Shown: positions 14,409 to 22,559 of the stretch, piece by piece
Numbering within the stretch: position 1 is the stretch's first letter
How the letters are laid out: each line of letters begins with the position of its first letter
Virus record (IMG/VR): IMGVR_UViG_3300028800_000165
Coordinates: 1 to 42,605 of that record
Length of the DNA: 42,605 nt
From: a virus
Strand: one strand, 5' to 3'
Program-made: the position numbers and the translations under genes
The notes under the pieces: model-generated
What the model was told of the DNA's origin: nothing
The model's database searches: none
Seen by the model: only the letters and a program-made list of their open reading frames with translations

Positions 14409-14651
14409 ATGTGGATAAATATTAAGGACTCAAGCATAAATTTAGATCGGATCAGCCGTTTCTATAAACGGCTTGATTTAGGTATAACCTTTGAGATCGA
14501 TTCTATTTATTATTTTAATTTTATTTTTGCTTCAATTGAGGATAGAAATGCTACGTATGAAGCCATTCAGCTAGCTATCATGCAAGAGTTAAATAATTAT
14601 TACGTAATAAATGACCCTGAAATAACTGATGAAGGAGAAAAAAATGAATAA
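14409..14651 (+). CDS. Hypothetical protein, 80 aa
   Basis: Beta-rich first half (IKDSSINLDRISRFYK) and helical second half. The last codons encode the SD (AAGGAG) of the next gene, which starts at 14644. No family recognised. Confidence 0.55.
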   Translation: MWINIKDSSINLDRISRFYKRLDLGITFEIDSIYYFNFIFASIEDRNATYEAIQLAIMQELNNYYVINDPEITDEGEKNE

Positions 14652-14886
14652 ATATATTTTAACAGGCGCTGCGTTGTTATCTTTTGCGGATGCACATTGT
14701 TTCCGTGAATGGGATAATAAGATACCTTTCAAATCAAATCTTGAGCAACAAGTTGATGCGCTTACCGAGGCTATAGATATCTTGATACTTAAGCCTATGG
14801 ATGGAAAAGATGAGAAGGAATTGTTTTATCTATATGGGAAAAAAGCTGCTTATGTTGAGATGGTGGAGTTTTTTAATGACAGGTAG
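14644..14886 (+). CDS. Hypothetical protein, 80 aa
   Basis: ATG 14644 is preferred over ATG 14629 because AAGGAG lies directly ahead of it. A hydrophobic start (YILTGAALLSFADA) may be a weak signal or a buried helix. The rest is acidic and helical. It overlaps the next gene by 11 nt. Confidence 0.5.
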   Translation: MNKYILTGAALLSFADAHCFREWDNKIPFKSNLEQQVDALTEAIDILILKPMDGKDEKELFYLYGKKAAYVEMVEFFNDR

Positions 14887-15088
14887 GGGGTATCATTGGA
14901 TATCAAATGGTGACCCTCCTAAATATGTATGGCTTGGGGATGTTTGGTATAATCAGAAAAACAAAAGATATTATAGAGCGAATACCATAGCCAATTCATG
15001 GATTTTGGAAGGTAATGAATTGATAGAAGGTGAACAAAAATATATTGCTTTTCCAAAAAAGACAGTTTTAATGGAAAATGTGAGATGA
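14876..15088 (+). CDS. Hypothetical protein, 70 aa
   Basis: ATG 14876 lies in a frame open from 14801. Aromatic, probably beta-rich: YHWISNGDPPKYVWLGDVWY, NKRYYRANTIANSWILEG. This kind of Trp/Tyr pattern is common in small phage proteins of unknown role. It overlaps the next start (ATGA). Confidence 0.5.
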   Translation: MTGRGYHWISNGDPPKYVWLGDVWYNQKNKRYYRANTIANSWILEGNELIEGEQKYIAFPKKTVLMENVR

Positions 15089-15360
15089 AAGTTAAGTGGC
15101 GACAAGTAAAAAGAAAGAAGGCTAAAATCCACCAGAAAGCTGATTTTTTAGTGAAATATCAAAGGGATCAGAATAAAGAAGATTATGCTAAAGCATTATA
15201 TCAATTTATTGAATATGGAGTAGGAATAATTGCATGGGACAAAGCATTAGTTGACGTGAGGTTTGATGATTATACCCCACCCGATCCTAACAAGTCATAT
15301 AAGCGGAAAGTCAAAGTCGTTGAAGTAAAGAAAGGGGAAGCTCCGAGGTATGAGGATTAG
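15085..15360 (+). CDS. Basic hypothetical protein, 91 aa
   Basis: Starts with KVKWRQVKRKKAKIHQKADF, a very basic helix, and ends with a beta-rich charged segment. Likely nucleic-acid binding by charge alone. Last gene of the rightward operon, convergent with the fibre cluster; the 56-nt gap shows no terminator. Confidence 0.55.
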   Translation: MKVKWRQVKRKKAKIHQKADFLVKYQRDQNKEDYAKALYQFIEYGVGIIAWDKALVDVRFDDYTPPDPNKSYKRKVKVVEVKKGEAPRYED

Positions 15361-15416
15361 TTTAAACTTGATAACTTAAATTAAAAAATACAAAACCTGA
15401 AGTGTTTGCGGATTGA

Positions 15417-15923
15417 TTAAGATGTGAAATAGAAGCCATTAAAAATCAGGACTCCATTATTCGCTATTAATGCTGCACCGCTTCCTTGAGAAAAAGAAGT
15501 TTGTGCTTGACCCGAACCGACTTGGTTTAACGACATTGATGTGCCTGCTGGTATCTGCACGTAAAGACCACTATAAAGTGCCGTTAATGTAATATTTCCG
15601 AACTCTGCAACGGAAGAGGAAGTATTAAAAGCAGATGCTGCGGCTACAGGAAGTCCAGTGATTAGGACCGCTCCAGTTAATGAATTTGTCGAGGATAATA
15701 CAAATTTAATAGCAAAATAGACAACATTACCGATTTGCGTATATTCTCCAGATTGCGTGGAATATGTTATTCCTGTAGAGCTTCCGCCGATCGACAAAGC
15801 AGGAGTAAAGGTTCCCTGCTGATAAGTGCTTAATGCTGTTCCTGAACCGAAAGTTATCGATGTGACCGTAGGAGTTGCTGAAAATTGCGTTTTTGTCCCA
15901 TCGTCATACCATAAATTTCCCAT
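15417..15923 (-). CDS. Tail fibre/receptor-binding protein, 168 aa
   Basis: A beta-rich domain, GTFTPALSIGGSSTGITYS then 'YTQIGNVVYFAIKFVLSS', is the same domain as in the 195-aa protein at 15935-16522. The N-terminal part (LWYDDGTKTQFSA) looks like a fibre linker. It is at the 3' end of the late operon, the usual place for exchangeable receptor-binding tips. Confidence 0.7.
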   Translation of the reverse strand: MGNLWYDDGTKTQFSATPTVTSITFGSGTALSTYQQGTFTPALSIGGSSTGITYSTQSGEYTQIGNVVYFAIKFVLSSTNSLTGAVLITGLPVAAASAFNTSSSVAEFGNITLTALYSGLYVQIPAGTSMSLNQVGSGQAQTSFSQGSGAALIANNGVLIFNGFYFTS

Positions 15924-15934
15924 ATATAATCACC

Positions 15935-16522
15935 TTATGTTGTCCAATAAAAACCGCTAAATACAAATTGGGTGGTGTTTGTACAATTTGAATCTAATAC
16001 GCTAGCGAAATTAACTCCTTGAGCTTCTATAGATAAAGAATTGGTATTAGGAGTTATTACGCCCAAAACCATGGTAGTGCCGGAAGGATATGAAGCCATC
16101 GCGTTAACACGTATATTAGTAACATATGCCCCTGATGTATCATTAGCTGCCGTCGAGGGCAAAGTTATAGCTACTGAACCTGTTGAACTGCCTTTAGCTG
16201 ACAAGGTGACATAGCCCGTAAAATATACCACTGAGCCTATTTGCCAATACACTCCAGCTTGAGAAGAATATGTTAACCCTGTGTTTCCTCCGCCAAATGT
16301 CAAAGCTGGTGTCCAGGTACTCTTTGTATTTGTAATCAATTGCGAGGTTGTTGCAAGTGTGCCGCTTGTGGGGAATGTAACACTTGTAGTATTGGTCATC
16401 GTAAACGTGGATGCAAAAGCTCCTGATGTCGTAAGTGAACCACCAAGCGTTATCGAGCCAGTATTTGCAACACCTGTGCCGCCTGCTTTAGGAACCAAAG
16501 GGAAAGGCCCATCGTAAGCCAT
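15935..16522 (-). CDS. Tail fibre/receptor-binding protein, 195 aa
   Basis: A fibre paralogue. Residues 1-55 are a collar-like beta stretch (GSITLGGSLTTSGAF, TFPTSGTLATTSQL). The C-terminal domain (WTPALTFGGGNTGLTYSS to FVFSGFYWTT) matches the 168-aa gene next to it. The ATG sits in a TAATGG junction also found at the start of the 218-aa fibre gene, suggesting cassette exchange. Confidence 0.7.
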   Translation of the reverse strand: MAYDGPFPLVPKAGGTGVANTGSITLGGSLTTSGAFASTFTMTNTTSVTFPTSGTLATTSQLITNTKSTWTPALTFGGGNTGLTYSSQAGVYWQIGSVVYFTGYVTLSAKGSSTGSVAITLPSTAANDTSGAYVTNIRVNAMASYPSGTTMVLGVITPNTNSLSIEAQGVNFASVLDSNCTNTTQFVFSGFYWTT

Positions 16523-16620
16523 TAGAATACCTCGTAATTAGAACCATCGAATATGACTTGTATCGCTTGATAGTTAATATTCATTATATACGTTGTCTGA
16601 CCATCTATCGTTACAGTGTT
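16522..16620 (-). pseudogene. Remnant of a fibre C-terminus
   Basis: The minus strand encodes [14 protein letters not shown], then [16 protein letters not shown] and a stop. This matches the end of the 474-aa fibre ([13 protein letters not shown] to [11 protein letters not shown]). It is out of frame with the fibre gene upstream and has no start. It looks like the leftover 3' end of a replaced fibre. Confidence 0.75.
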
Positions 16621-16621
16621 A

Positions 16622-17278
16622 CTAACCTACTCTCGTTGCGCTGATTCTGCCATTCGCTGCACAAGTACCCGTCGAAAAGTTACATTGACCCACTAAATAA
16701 TAAGTGGTTGTGCTGCCTAAAGTAGCTCTAACTCTTGGAACGGTTTGACAATAACCTGAGCCAGTCAGTGAAAAATTTCCTTCTGAGTAATCAATTCCCT
16801 GATTTCCTGAAATTGTTGCGGAGTTCGTGTTAATTGCAACTGCTTGTAGAGTATTAACGCCAGTAGGAGCGATGTAAGCAAATCCATATACATCCCAAAT
16901 GCCAGCCGTTAATGATATACTTGTAATATTTGTAGGAGTTGCATTAGATAAACTAACGGATGTTGCCGAACCTGATATTGATTCCCCGATAAATCCTGCT
17001 GGAGGAGTTGTTGCAGCATTATTACCTTTGAGTTGTAGTCCTGTAGACAAAACAGCAAAGTTTGTGGTGTCTATAGATGGCACACCTGAACTATTCGTAG
17101 CTAGCACACCGCTATTGGCTGTCGCAAGCCCAGCGATGGTATTGTTCGAAGAGCTGTAAAGGATTTGATTAGCGGTGGTAGTTGCTGGATAAGTGGCAGT
17201 GCTAAATGTAGGTAATTTTGAAAGGCCAGCTGATTGCAGGATTGTGTTTGTTGTGCTTGATACCCCTTCATAAGCCAT
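16622..17278 (-). CDS. Tail fibre protein, 218 aa
   Basis: The N-terminus has a linker (NTILQSAGLSKLPTFSTATY) and a collar-like repeat. The C-terminal domain is a beta-sandwich-like sequence rich in Ser, Thr and Gly (SLSNATPTNITSISLTAGIW, DVYGFAYIAPTG). It starts in the TAATGG junction after the 474-aa fibre and is followed by a remnant of that fibre's tail, so it was probably inserted as a module. Confidence 0.7.
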   Translation of the reverse strand: MAYEGVSSTTNTILQSAGLSKLPTFSTATYPATTTANQILYSSSNNTIAGLATANSGVLATNSSGVPSIDTTNFAVLSTGLQLKGNNAATTPPAGFIGESISGSATSVSLSNATPTNITSISLTAGIWDVYGFAYIAPTGVNTLQAVAINTNSATISGNQGIDYSEGNFSLTGSGYCQTVPRVRATLGSTTTYYLVGQCNFSTGTCAANGRISATRVG

Positions 17279-18702
17279 TAGTATACCTCATAATTTGAGC
17301 CATCAAACAGAACATTAATTGATCCGTAGTTTGTCGCTATTGTGTAAGTTGTTTGCCCATCTATCGTTACTGTTCCGCCGACTGTCGTAACAGAAATATT
17401 GCTAGTTGCTGCTGCGCCATTGCTATCTTTTATCGTGTAAACTTTGCCAGTAGCTGGGGCATTTGGAAGCTTGACTGTGATAACGCCACCACTAGTCTGG
17501 CACCCTAGGAAGTCATCCGTTGTAAGGACGGTGTAAGGGCTTGCTGCATGTGTGACGGCTGTATATGTGATATTAGTAGTTCCACTAGCTGCTATTGTGA
17601 TTGTATTGGCAGTAGGGGTGATCGTTATTCCTGTACCAGCCGTTAAAACAGCGGTACCTAATTGGTTAGAGGCTTCGGTTACAACTGTTGCAACTGAGCC
17701 AACGTTAACGCCGTCTATGCCTGTGATAAAAGCTTTATTATGAGATGCATTACCTAGGCGAATGACATTGGATTCTGCTGCTGTGCCAAGAACGCCAAAA
17801 CCAATACAAATATTATTTGTTTCTGTTGTGGTATAATTACCGCCAGATTGATAACCTAAGCAACAATTATTGGAACCGTTACCTAGATTTTTAAGGCTTT
17901 GAGATCCAATAGCAGTATTTTGACTCCCAGTGCTACTAGCTGCTGCTGAGATTGTATTGTCACCTACGCACACATTATTAGAGCCACTAGTTATAGATTG
18001 GCCTGCGATATATCCTAAAACTGAATTAGTTGATCCTGTACATTTTGCTAGTGAATTTAAGCCCATTGCTGTGCAGAATGCGATGGCTGTACCAGTCTGT
18101 AAACTACCTGTCCCGAAAGCGCAATTAGACCCTCCGTTTTGATTGAGAGCAAGAGCGTTAACCCCGAAGCCGCAATTGGATTGGCCAGTTGTGTTAGAAG
18201 CAAGGGCTGATGCTCCCACGGCGGTACATTGAAAACCAGCCGTTGCATTTTGCATACAATTAGCACCAACAGCAGTACAATAATCAGGTTCGGGAATAGT
18301 GGTATAATTGAAAGCCGCCATTGCATTGCTGCCGATCGCCGTGTTGCCTGAGCATTGTGTAGCCGAGGAGAGAGCGTTTGCGCCGATCGCCGTATTGGTT
18401 CCCCCGCTGATCAAAAGGTCCATAGCCTGATAGCCAAGACCTGTATTGAATTCTTGGGCTAAAGAGGCATTACCTGCATTTTTCCCGATGATCGTGTTGA
18501 AATTCGCGTCTGTGACATTAAGCTCAACAGTATTGCCAGAACCAGTAAATAAAACCGTAGATCCTGAATTATCTGTCAATAAACCAGTGAGGATATTTAA
18601 GACATTGGCTACAGGAACGGCAGTTCCTGAATCTGTAACAAAACTTGTAGGCACTGAAGGGGGAAGGTCATTTGCATTTGGTGCTTTGTAAATCTCGCTC
18701 AT
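17278..18702 (-). CDS. Fibre with YadA-head-like repeats, 474 aa
   Basis: Residues 65-320 are repeats of the type [12 protein letters not shown] and [12 protein letters not shown], the 14-15-residue pattern of the left-handed beta roll of YadA-like adhesin heads. Many loops carry Cys. The C-terminal part ([54 protein letters not shown]) is a known phage and virus fibre end. It should form a trimeric stalk and adhesin. Confidence 0.75.
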   Translation of the reverse strand: MSEIYKAPNANDLPPSVPTSFVTDSGTAVPVANVLNILTGLLTDNSGSTVLFTGSGNTVELNVTDANFNTIIGKNAGNASLAQEFNTGLGYQAMDLLISGGTNTAIGANALSSATQCSGNTAIGSNAMAAFNYTTIPEPDYCTAVGANCMQNATAGFQCTAVGASALASNTTGQSNCGFGVNALALNQNGGSNCAFGTGSLQTGTAIAFCTAMGLNSLAKCTGSTNSVLGYIAGQSITSGSNNVCVGDNTISAAASSTGSQNTAIGSQSLKNLGNGSNNCCLGYQSGGNYTTTETNNICIGFGVLGTAAESNVIRLGNASHNKAFITGIDGVNVGSVATVVTEASNQLGTAVLTAGTGITITPTANTITIAASGTTNITYTAVTHAASPYTVLTTDDFLGCQTSGGVITVKLPNAPATGKVYTIKDSNGAAATSNISVTTVGGTVTIDGQTTYTIATNYGSINVLFDGSNYEVY

Positions 18703-19094
18703 TAAGTTCCTTGGGCATAGATATAAGAGATAGAGAAATTACCGCTTGCATTAATGCCAGTTGCAAAGAAAGCCATCCCTATGGGGAATGTGCCGTTAAC
18801 AGCAATGCCGTGGTTCTCGCGTAAATCAAGCACTATTGCTTCGCCTGCCGGAAATGTATGCCATGTGGTGAGAGCTTCCGAACCGTTGACAATCATATAA
18901 GTTTGCAAAGTGACTGTAGATGTGGATTGATTATCAAAGATGATGGTAATGGGATTATAAAGTAGTGTACCCACCATAACAGATGATCCCGTCATAGCAG
19001 CTATTAATTCAGGAGCCATGAGGAAATTTTGACTTAAATTTATACTTCCCCCCGATTGGGGTTTTAAGTTTCCGCCTGGTGGGTTATACGTCAT
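18702..19094 (-). CDS. Virion-associated beta protein, 130 aa
   Basis: Beta-rich, with a Pro- and Gly-rich start ([18 protein letters not shown]). It lies between the 79-aa protein and the fibres; start and stop abut both neighbours. Probably a small fibre-attachment or baseplate-like protein; no family recognised. Confidence 0.55.
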   Translation of the reverse strand: MTYNPPGGNLKPQSGGSINLSQNFLMAPELIAAMTGSSVMVGTLLYNPITIIFDNQSTSTVTLQTYMIVNGSEALTTWHTFPAGEAIVLDLRENHGIAVNGTFPIGMAFFATGINASGNFSISYIYAQGT

Positions 19095-19330
19095 GCTACC
19101 TCTGTTGAAGGGGGAGCCGCATCATTTGGAGGAATTGTCGCATTTTGCGGCTCCTGTGATTGTTTTTGAGCTGATTGTTGGTTTGCAATAAATTGAGCTT
19201 CTGCATTACTTACTTGGATCATAAGTTCTACCAAAGCATTTTTAACATCACCCCAATTGCTGAGAGCATCAGCAAAAAGATGGTAAACTTTGTCTCCGAC
19301 TTGAGCTTGAAATTGTGCGAAATTCTTCAT
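19091..19330 (-). CDS. Small helical virion-region protein, 79 aa
   Basis: Helical body (VGDKVYHLFADALSNWGDVK) with a Gln- and Pro-rich tail (SAQKQSQEPQNATIPPND). It overlaps the next gene by 4 nt. A chaperone or connector for the fibres is possible. Confidence 0.5.
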   Translation of the reverse strand: MKNFAQFQAQVGDKVYHLFADALSNWGDVKNALVELMIQVSNAEAQFIANQQSAQKQSQEPQNATIPPNDAAPPSTEVA

Positions 19331-19352
19331 TTGTTTATCCTTTATGTTAAAC

Positions 19353-19378
19353 AGGTTATACGTAAATTTTTATAACCT
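19353..19378 (-). terminator. Hairpin after the giant fibre gene
   Basis: AGGTTATA (19353-19360) and TATAACCT (19371-19378) pair around a 10-nt A+T loop, in the gap between the 850-aa fibre and the 79-aa gene. It lacks a good T-run on the minus strand, so it may only reduce transcription. Confidence 0.35.
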
Positions 19379-19391
19379 ATTTTACATATTT

Positions 19392-21944
19392 TTAACTAGC
19401 TGTTGTTATCGCAACCCATGTTGTACCACTATCTGAGTTAATATAAGCTCTTGTTGAAGAAGAACTTCCATCAGTTCTTAAATATAGAGAACCTTGAGGC
19501 GCTGTTACTGATCCGCTTGGTGATCCTGAGCCTTGCAATACTTGTGGCCCTGCTGCAACAAGAGTAAGCTTACCAGCCAAGACGATACCACCTGTTCCTG
19601 AGCTGATCGTTGTTGTGCTAGAAGATCCTGTATGGCCGATATTCAGAGGCCCTGTTGTTAAAGCGGTACCAATGTTAATTGTGCCTGTTGTAACACTACC
19701 CCCAAGAGTTATGGTTCCACCCGCTACAGCATTAAGAGCAAGCGTTGTTCCCGATGCTACTGTCACGTTACCTGCGGATGTTGAACCTATTCCGATGACG
19801 TGTGCGGCTCCGGTTCCTGTACCAATGTTGATAGCTGCAGCAAATGTACCATTGCCACCTGCGACAAGGTTGAATGTAGGAGCAACGGTTGTATAGGTGC
19901 CATTGAAGATATTGACAGAGTTTGTGCCGCCTGTGAAGTTGCCGTTGAAAATATCGAACTTATTGGTTCCTTGTGTAAGAACACCACCTAACGATTCAAT
20001 GACTTGGTTACCAGCAGATCCCACGCCATTCAGCAAGTTGAGCGTGGTTGTAGCGCCTGGCATAACGCCAGAGAGGATATTCACTGTTTGAGCGGCAGTA
20101 GAAGATGTTCCGGATGCCACGTTTAATGTTTGCGCACTTCCCGCAACACCATTCATTAAGCCGATTGTCAATGCGCCTGTTGATGTACCGAAGTTCATAG
20201 CGCCAGATTGTGCAGCAGCTCCGATCGTTATGATCTGAGCTGCGTTTCCACCAACCCCAATACCGATTACATTTCCTGATCCTGCTATGATTGTAACAGC
20301 GCCACCCGCATTAGAACCGATGTTTGTTACATGGGCTGCCCCTGTTCCTGTTCCAATATTTGTTGTACCAACAGCGGACGCCGAACCACTGAACAGGTTG
20401 AAGTTTGAGGCATGAGTAAAGGCACCTGAGAAGATGTTTACGTTTGCGGCAACTGTTGTAAATGCGCCTGAGAATATGTTTACGGCGTTTGTTCCACCTG
20501 TAAATGCAGCATTGAAAAGGTTGAAACTATTTGTACCGCCTGTAGTGATACCACCGAAGAAGGTTGCAGTATTTGTTCCTTGTGAAATAGCAGCACCTTG
20601 GCAAGCAAACACTTGGTTCCCGGCTGATCCGATCCCTGACATGATATTCAATGTCTCAGTAGCCCCAGGATTTGCACCCGTCATGATATTAACGGTATTA
20701 GCTGTTGCAATAGATGCAGCGCTAGCGATGTTAACAGTCATCCCGGCAGTTGTAACATTACCGATAGACACAATGCCTGTGGCACCCGATCCATTCGCTA
20801 TAAGCACACTTTCGCTTGCAGCCGTTGTAGATCCTAAAGTAATAGGTCCTGATTGTGCTGTACCGCCGATTGTGATTGTTCCAGTTGTAAGGGATGGTCC
20901 GATAGCAATGGGAGTTGCAGCAGCCCCATCGATTGTTGTACCAACTGAGCCAGAATATATTGTGGTTGCAGATGTCGTGTTTGTACTACCAATTGTGATA
21001 GTGTTAACGGATGCCCCAGTACCAATTGTAATGGTATTGGTTCCTGTTCCATCGCCAAGATGCAAGGCATTTGTGCCCGTCCCTGTCATTACGTTGACAG
21101 TCTTGTTTCCGTTGCCAGTGCCGAGATTTAAAATGTTTGTGTTGGTACTTGTTCCAACGCTAATTGTTCCTGTCTGCGCTGTTGCCCCAATTGTTATAGT
21201 AGCTGCAGCATTACCCGAAATGACAGTATTTCCACCCGATCCTGATTGAAGAGTAAGGGAGGCATTAGTAGTTGTAGAACCCAACGTGATTACGTTAGCT
21301 GCTGCATCATTGAAGAGCTGAATTGTGTTTCCGCCGCCTGTCGCTGTTAATCCACCGCTTCCTACTGCGATTGTGATTAAACCAGATGATCCCCCGATTG
21401 TGGTAGCTGCAGTTCCTGTAGCATTGAGAGAAGTAGTTCCAACAGATGATAGTGTTGAGAAAGCGCCAGTACCCGCAGTTAAATTACCAACTGCGATTCC
21501 ATTAGATAAGGCAGAAGCTAAACTACCAGGATTGATTGCGTAATTGGTTGTCAACACACCTGCTAAGGCTTCCGCATTTGTAGCTAGATAAACATACCCT
21601 TGCTGACTAATCGTAGCAGGCACTCCGGAGCCTGCCACAACAGCGGCTATTACAGTAGCTACATCATTTGTTAAAGGAACGTAGTTACCTGCAGGGGCAC
21701 TACCCATCTCCAGTTGAGTTAATGTGCCTAGGATGACAGTACCGAGCGATGATGTAGTGGCAGGACTTGCGCCCCCTACATTCCAAGTAGTGCCATTGAA
21801 AATATACATCTCAGCCGGGCTTTGAGTCGTATCAAAGTAAGCTTGGCCAAGTGAGCCTTGGAATGAGGCCCCCGGCGCTCCCAGTCCTTGAATTGCAGCT
21901 TGTTGAACTGTAGCTATACCAAATGGGCTAATCGCTAGTGGCAT
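19392..21944 (-). CDS. Giant repetitive tail fibre, 850 aa
   Basis: The N-terminus (LGAPGASFQGSLGQAYFDTT, EMYIFNGTTWNVGG) is an attachment-type domain. Residues 200-780 are short beta repeats built on TINIGT/ITIG and NIFSGAF units. A larger unit is duplicated: GSAGNQVFACQGA-ISQGTN and the lines after it recur as GSAGNQVIESLGG-LTQGTN. The end (PQGSLYLRTDGSSSSTRAY, WVAITTAS) is a common fibre tip. The composition is dominated by Gly, Thr, Ser, Asn and Ala, which fits a long beta-helical shaft. SD AAGGAG precedes ATG 21944. Confidence 0.8.
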   Translation of the reverse strand: MPLAISPFGIATVQQAAIQGLGAPGASFQGSLGQAYFDTTQSPAEMYIFNGTTWNVGGASPATTSSLGTVILGTLTQLEMGSAPAGNYVPLTNDVATVIAAVVAGSGVPATISQQGYVYLATNAEALAGVLTTNYAINPGSLASALSNGIAVGNLTAGTGAFSTLSSVGTTSLNATGTAATTIGGSSGLITIAVGSGGLTATGGGNTIQLFNDAAANVITLGSTTTNASLTLQSGSGGNTVISGNAAATITIGATAQTGTISVGTSTNTNILNLGTGNGNKTVNVMTGTGTNALHLGDGTGTNTITIGTGASVNTITIGSTNTTSATTIYSGSVGTTIDGAAATPIAIGPSLTTGTITIGGTAQSGPITLGSTTAASESVLIANGSGATGIVSIGNVTTAGMTVNIASAASIATANTVNIMTGANPGATETLNIMSGIGSAGNQVFACQGAAISQGTNTATFFGGITTGGTNSFNLFNAAFTGGTNAVNIFSGAFTTVAANVNIFSGAFTHASNFNLFSGSASAVGTTNIGTGTGAAHVTNIGSNAGGAVTIIAGSGNVIGIGVGGNAAQIITIGAAAQSGAMNFGTSTGALTIGLMNGVAGSAQTLNVASGTSSTAAQTVNILSGVMPGATTTLNLLNGVGSAGNQVIESLGGVLTQGTNKFDIFNGNFTGGTNSVNIFNGTYTTVAPTFNLVAGGNGTFAAAINIGTGTGAAHVIGIGSTSAGNVTVASGTTLALNAVAGGTITLGGSVTTGTINIGTALTTGPLNIGHTGSSSTTTISSGTGGIVLAGKLTLVAAGPQVLQGSGSPSGSVTAPQGSLYLRTDGSSSSTRAYINSDSGTTWVAITTAS

Positions 21945-21955
21945 TTCCTAACTCC

Positions 21956-21997
21956 TTGTTAAAATTTGAATTTGCTCTTATTTTAACAATTTGTCAA
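21956..21997. promoter_or_regulatory. Inverted repeat and candidate fibre promoter
   Basis: TTGTTAAAAT (21956-21965) and ATTTTAACAA (21980-21989) form a 10-bp inverted repeat just upstream of the giant fibre's SD. On the minus strand a TTGACA (21997-21992) is followed 17 nt later by CAAATT, a weak -10. The site may be an operator shared with the rightward HTH gene. Confidence 0.4.
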
Positions 21998-22012
21998 GTC
22001 ATTATTTTTATC

Positions 22013-22041
22013 TTGTATAAATTGTTTATTCTTGTTACAAT
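22013..22041 (+). promoter_or_regulatory. Promoter of the HTH/membrane island
   Basis: TTGTAT (22013-22018), 17-nt spacer, TACAAT (22036-22041). The predicted start point is 22048-22049, on the ATG itself, so the message may be leaderless. Confidence 0.55.
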
Positions 22042-22048
22042 ACTACGC

Positions 22049-22279
22049 ATGAATCGAATATTGACATTGAAAGAGTTTGCTCAGAGAATTGACCTACATC
22101 CTCATACGGTAAGAAAGATGATAAAGCAGGGTTTGATAATGGCTTTCCGATCAGGAAATGGCGTTACATGCCCATATAGAATATGCGAATCGGAGTTAGA
22201 GAGATTAGCTATGTTAAACATGGACAGCATCATAGATTCGATAGTAGAGAGAAAAATACAGGAGAGAAAAGATGGATAA
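22049..22279 (+). CDS. Excisionase/MerR-like HTH protein, 76 aa
   Basis: ATG 22049 is chosen because the frame upstream lies across the promoter. LTLKEFAQRIDLHPHTVRKMIKQGLIMAFRSG is the winged helix-turn-helix of excisionase-type DNA-binding domains, followed by YRICESELERLA. Such proteins act as recombination directionality factors or as regulators. No integrase is in the window, so a regulator is more likely. It overlaps the next gene by 8 nt. Confidence 0.7.
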   Translation: MNRILTLKEFAQRIDLHPHTVRKMIKQGLIMAFRSGNGVTCPYRICESELERLAMLNMDSIIDSIVERKIQERKDG

Positions 22280-22559
22280 AGATGTTGAAGAAAGAATTTC
22301 AAATAATATAACCAATAGAATTATATGGTTTGGTTCCTTGTTTCTTTTTGCTGAGCCTGGGGCTGAAGCTATAATAAAATTTTTAGAAAAAGTTCATATT
22401 ATGGACATTATATTTAAAGCGACTGATTATTTACAGGCGTTTGGATTGCCCGAACCATTACCTTTAGCAATACCTTTTATCATATGCGCTGTTATTATAG
22501 GAATACCAGTCCAATTTATTTTTGAGAGGTGCCAGAAATTATATCAATCTCTTTCTTAG
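22272..22559 (+). CDS. Membrane protein, 95 aa
   Basis: Two hydrophobic spans are likely: IIWFGSLFLFAEPGAEAII (about 17-37) and LAIPFIICAVIIGIPVQFIF (about 65-85). The N-terminus is charged. It is coupled to the HTH gene. Its last 44 nt run antisense to the end of the ejection protein gene. Possible roles are holin or superinfection exclusion; neither is shown. Confidence 0.6.
   Translation: MDKDVEERISNNITNRIIWFGSLFLFAEPGAEAIIKFLEKVHIMDIIFKATDYLQAFGLPEPLPLAIPFIICAVIIGIPVQFIFERCQKLYQSLS

Noticed and set aside
19850-21200. CRISPR-like periodic repeats
   Set aside because: The repeats are in frame with the fibre and degenerate at codon third positions; no constant repeat or unique spacers.
20434-21249. 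271-codon plus-strand reading frame
   Set aside because: Antisense shadow of the repetitive giant fibre; Val/Pro-rich composition mirrors the Ile-Gly-Thr repeats.
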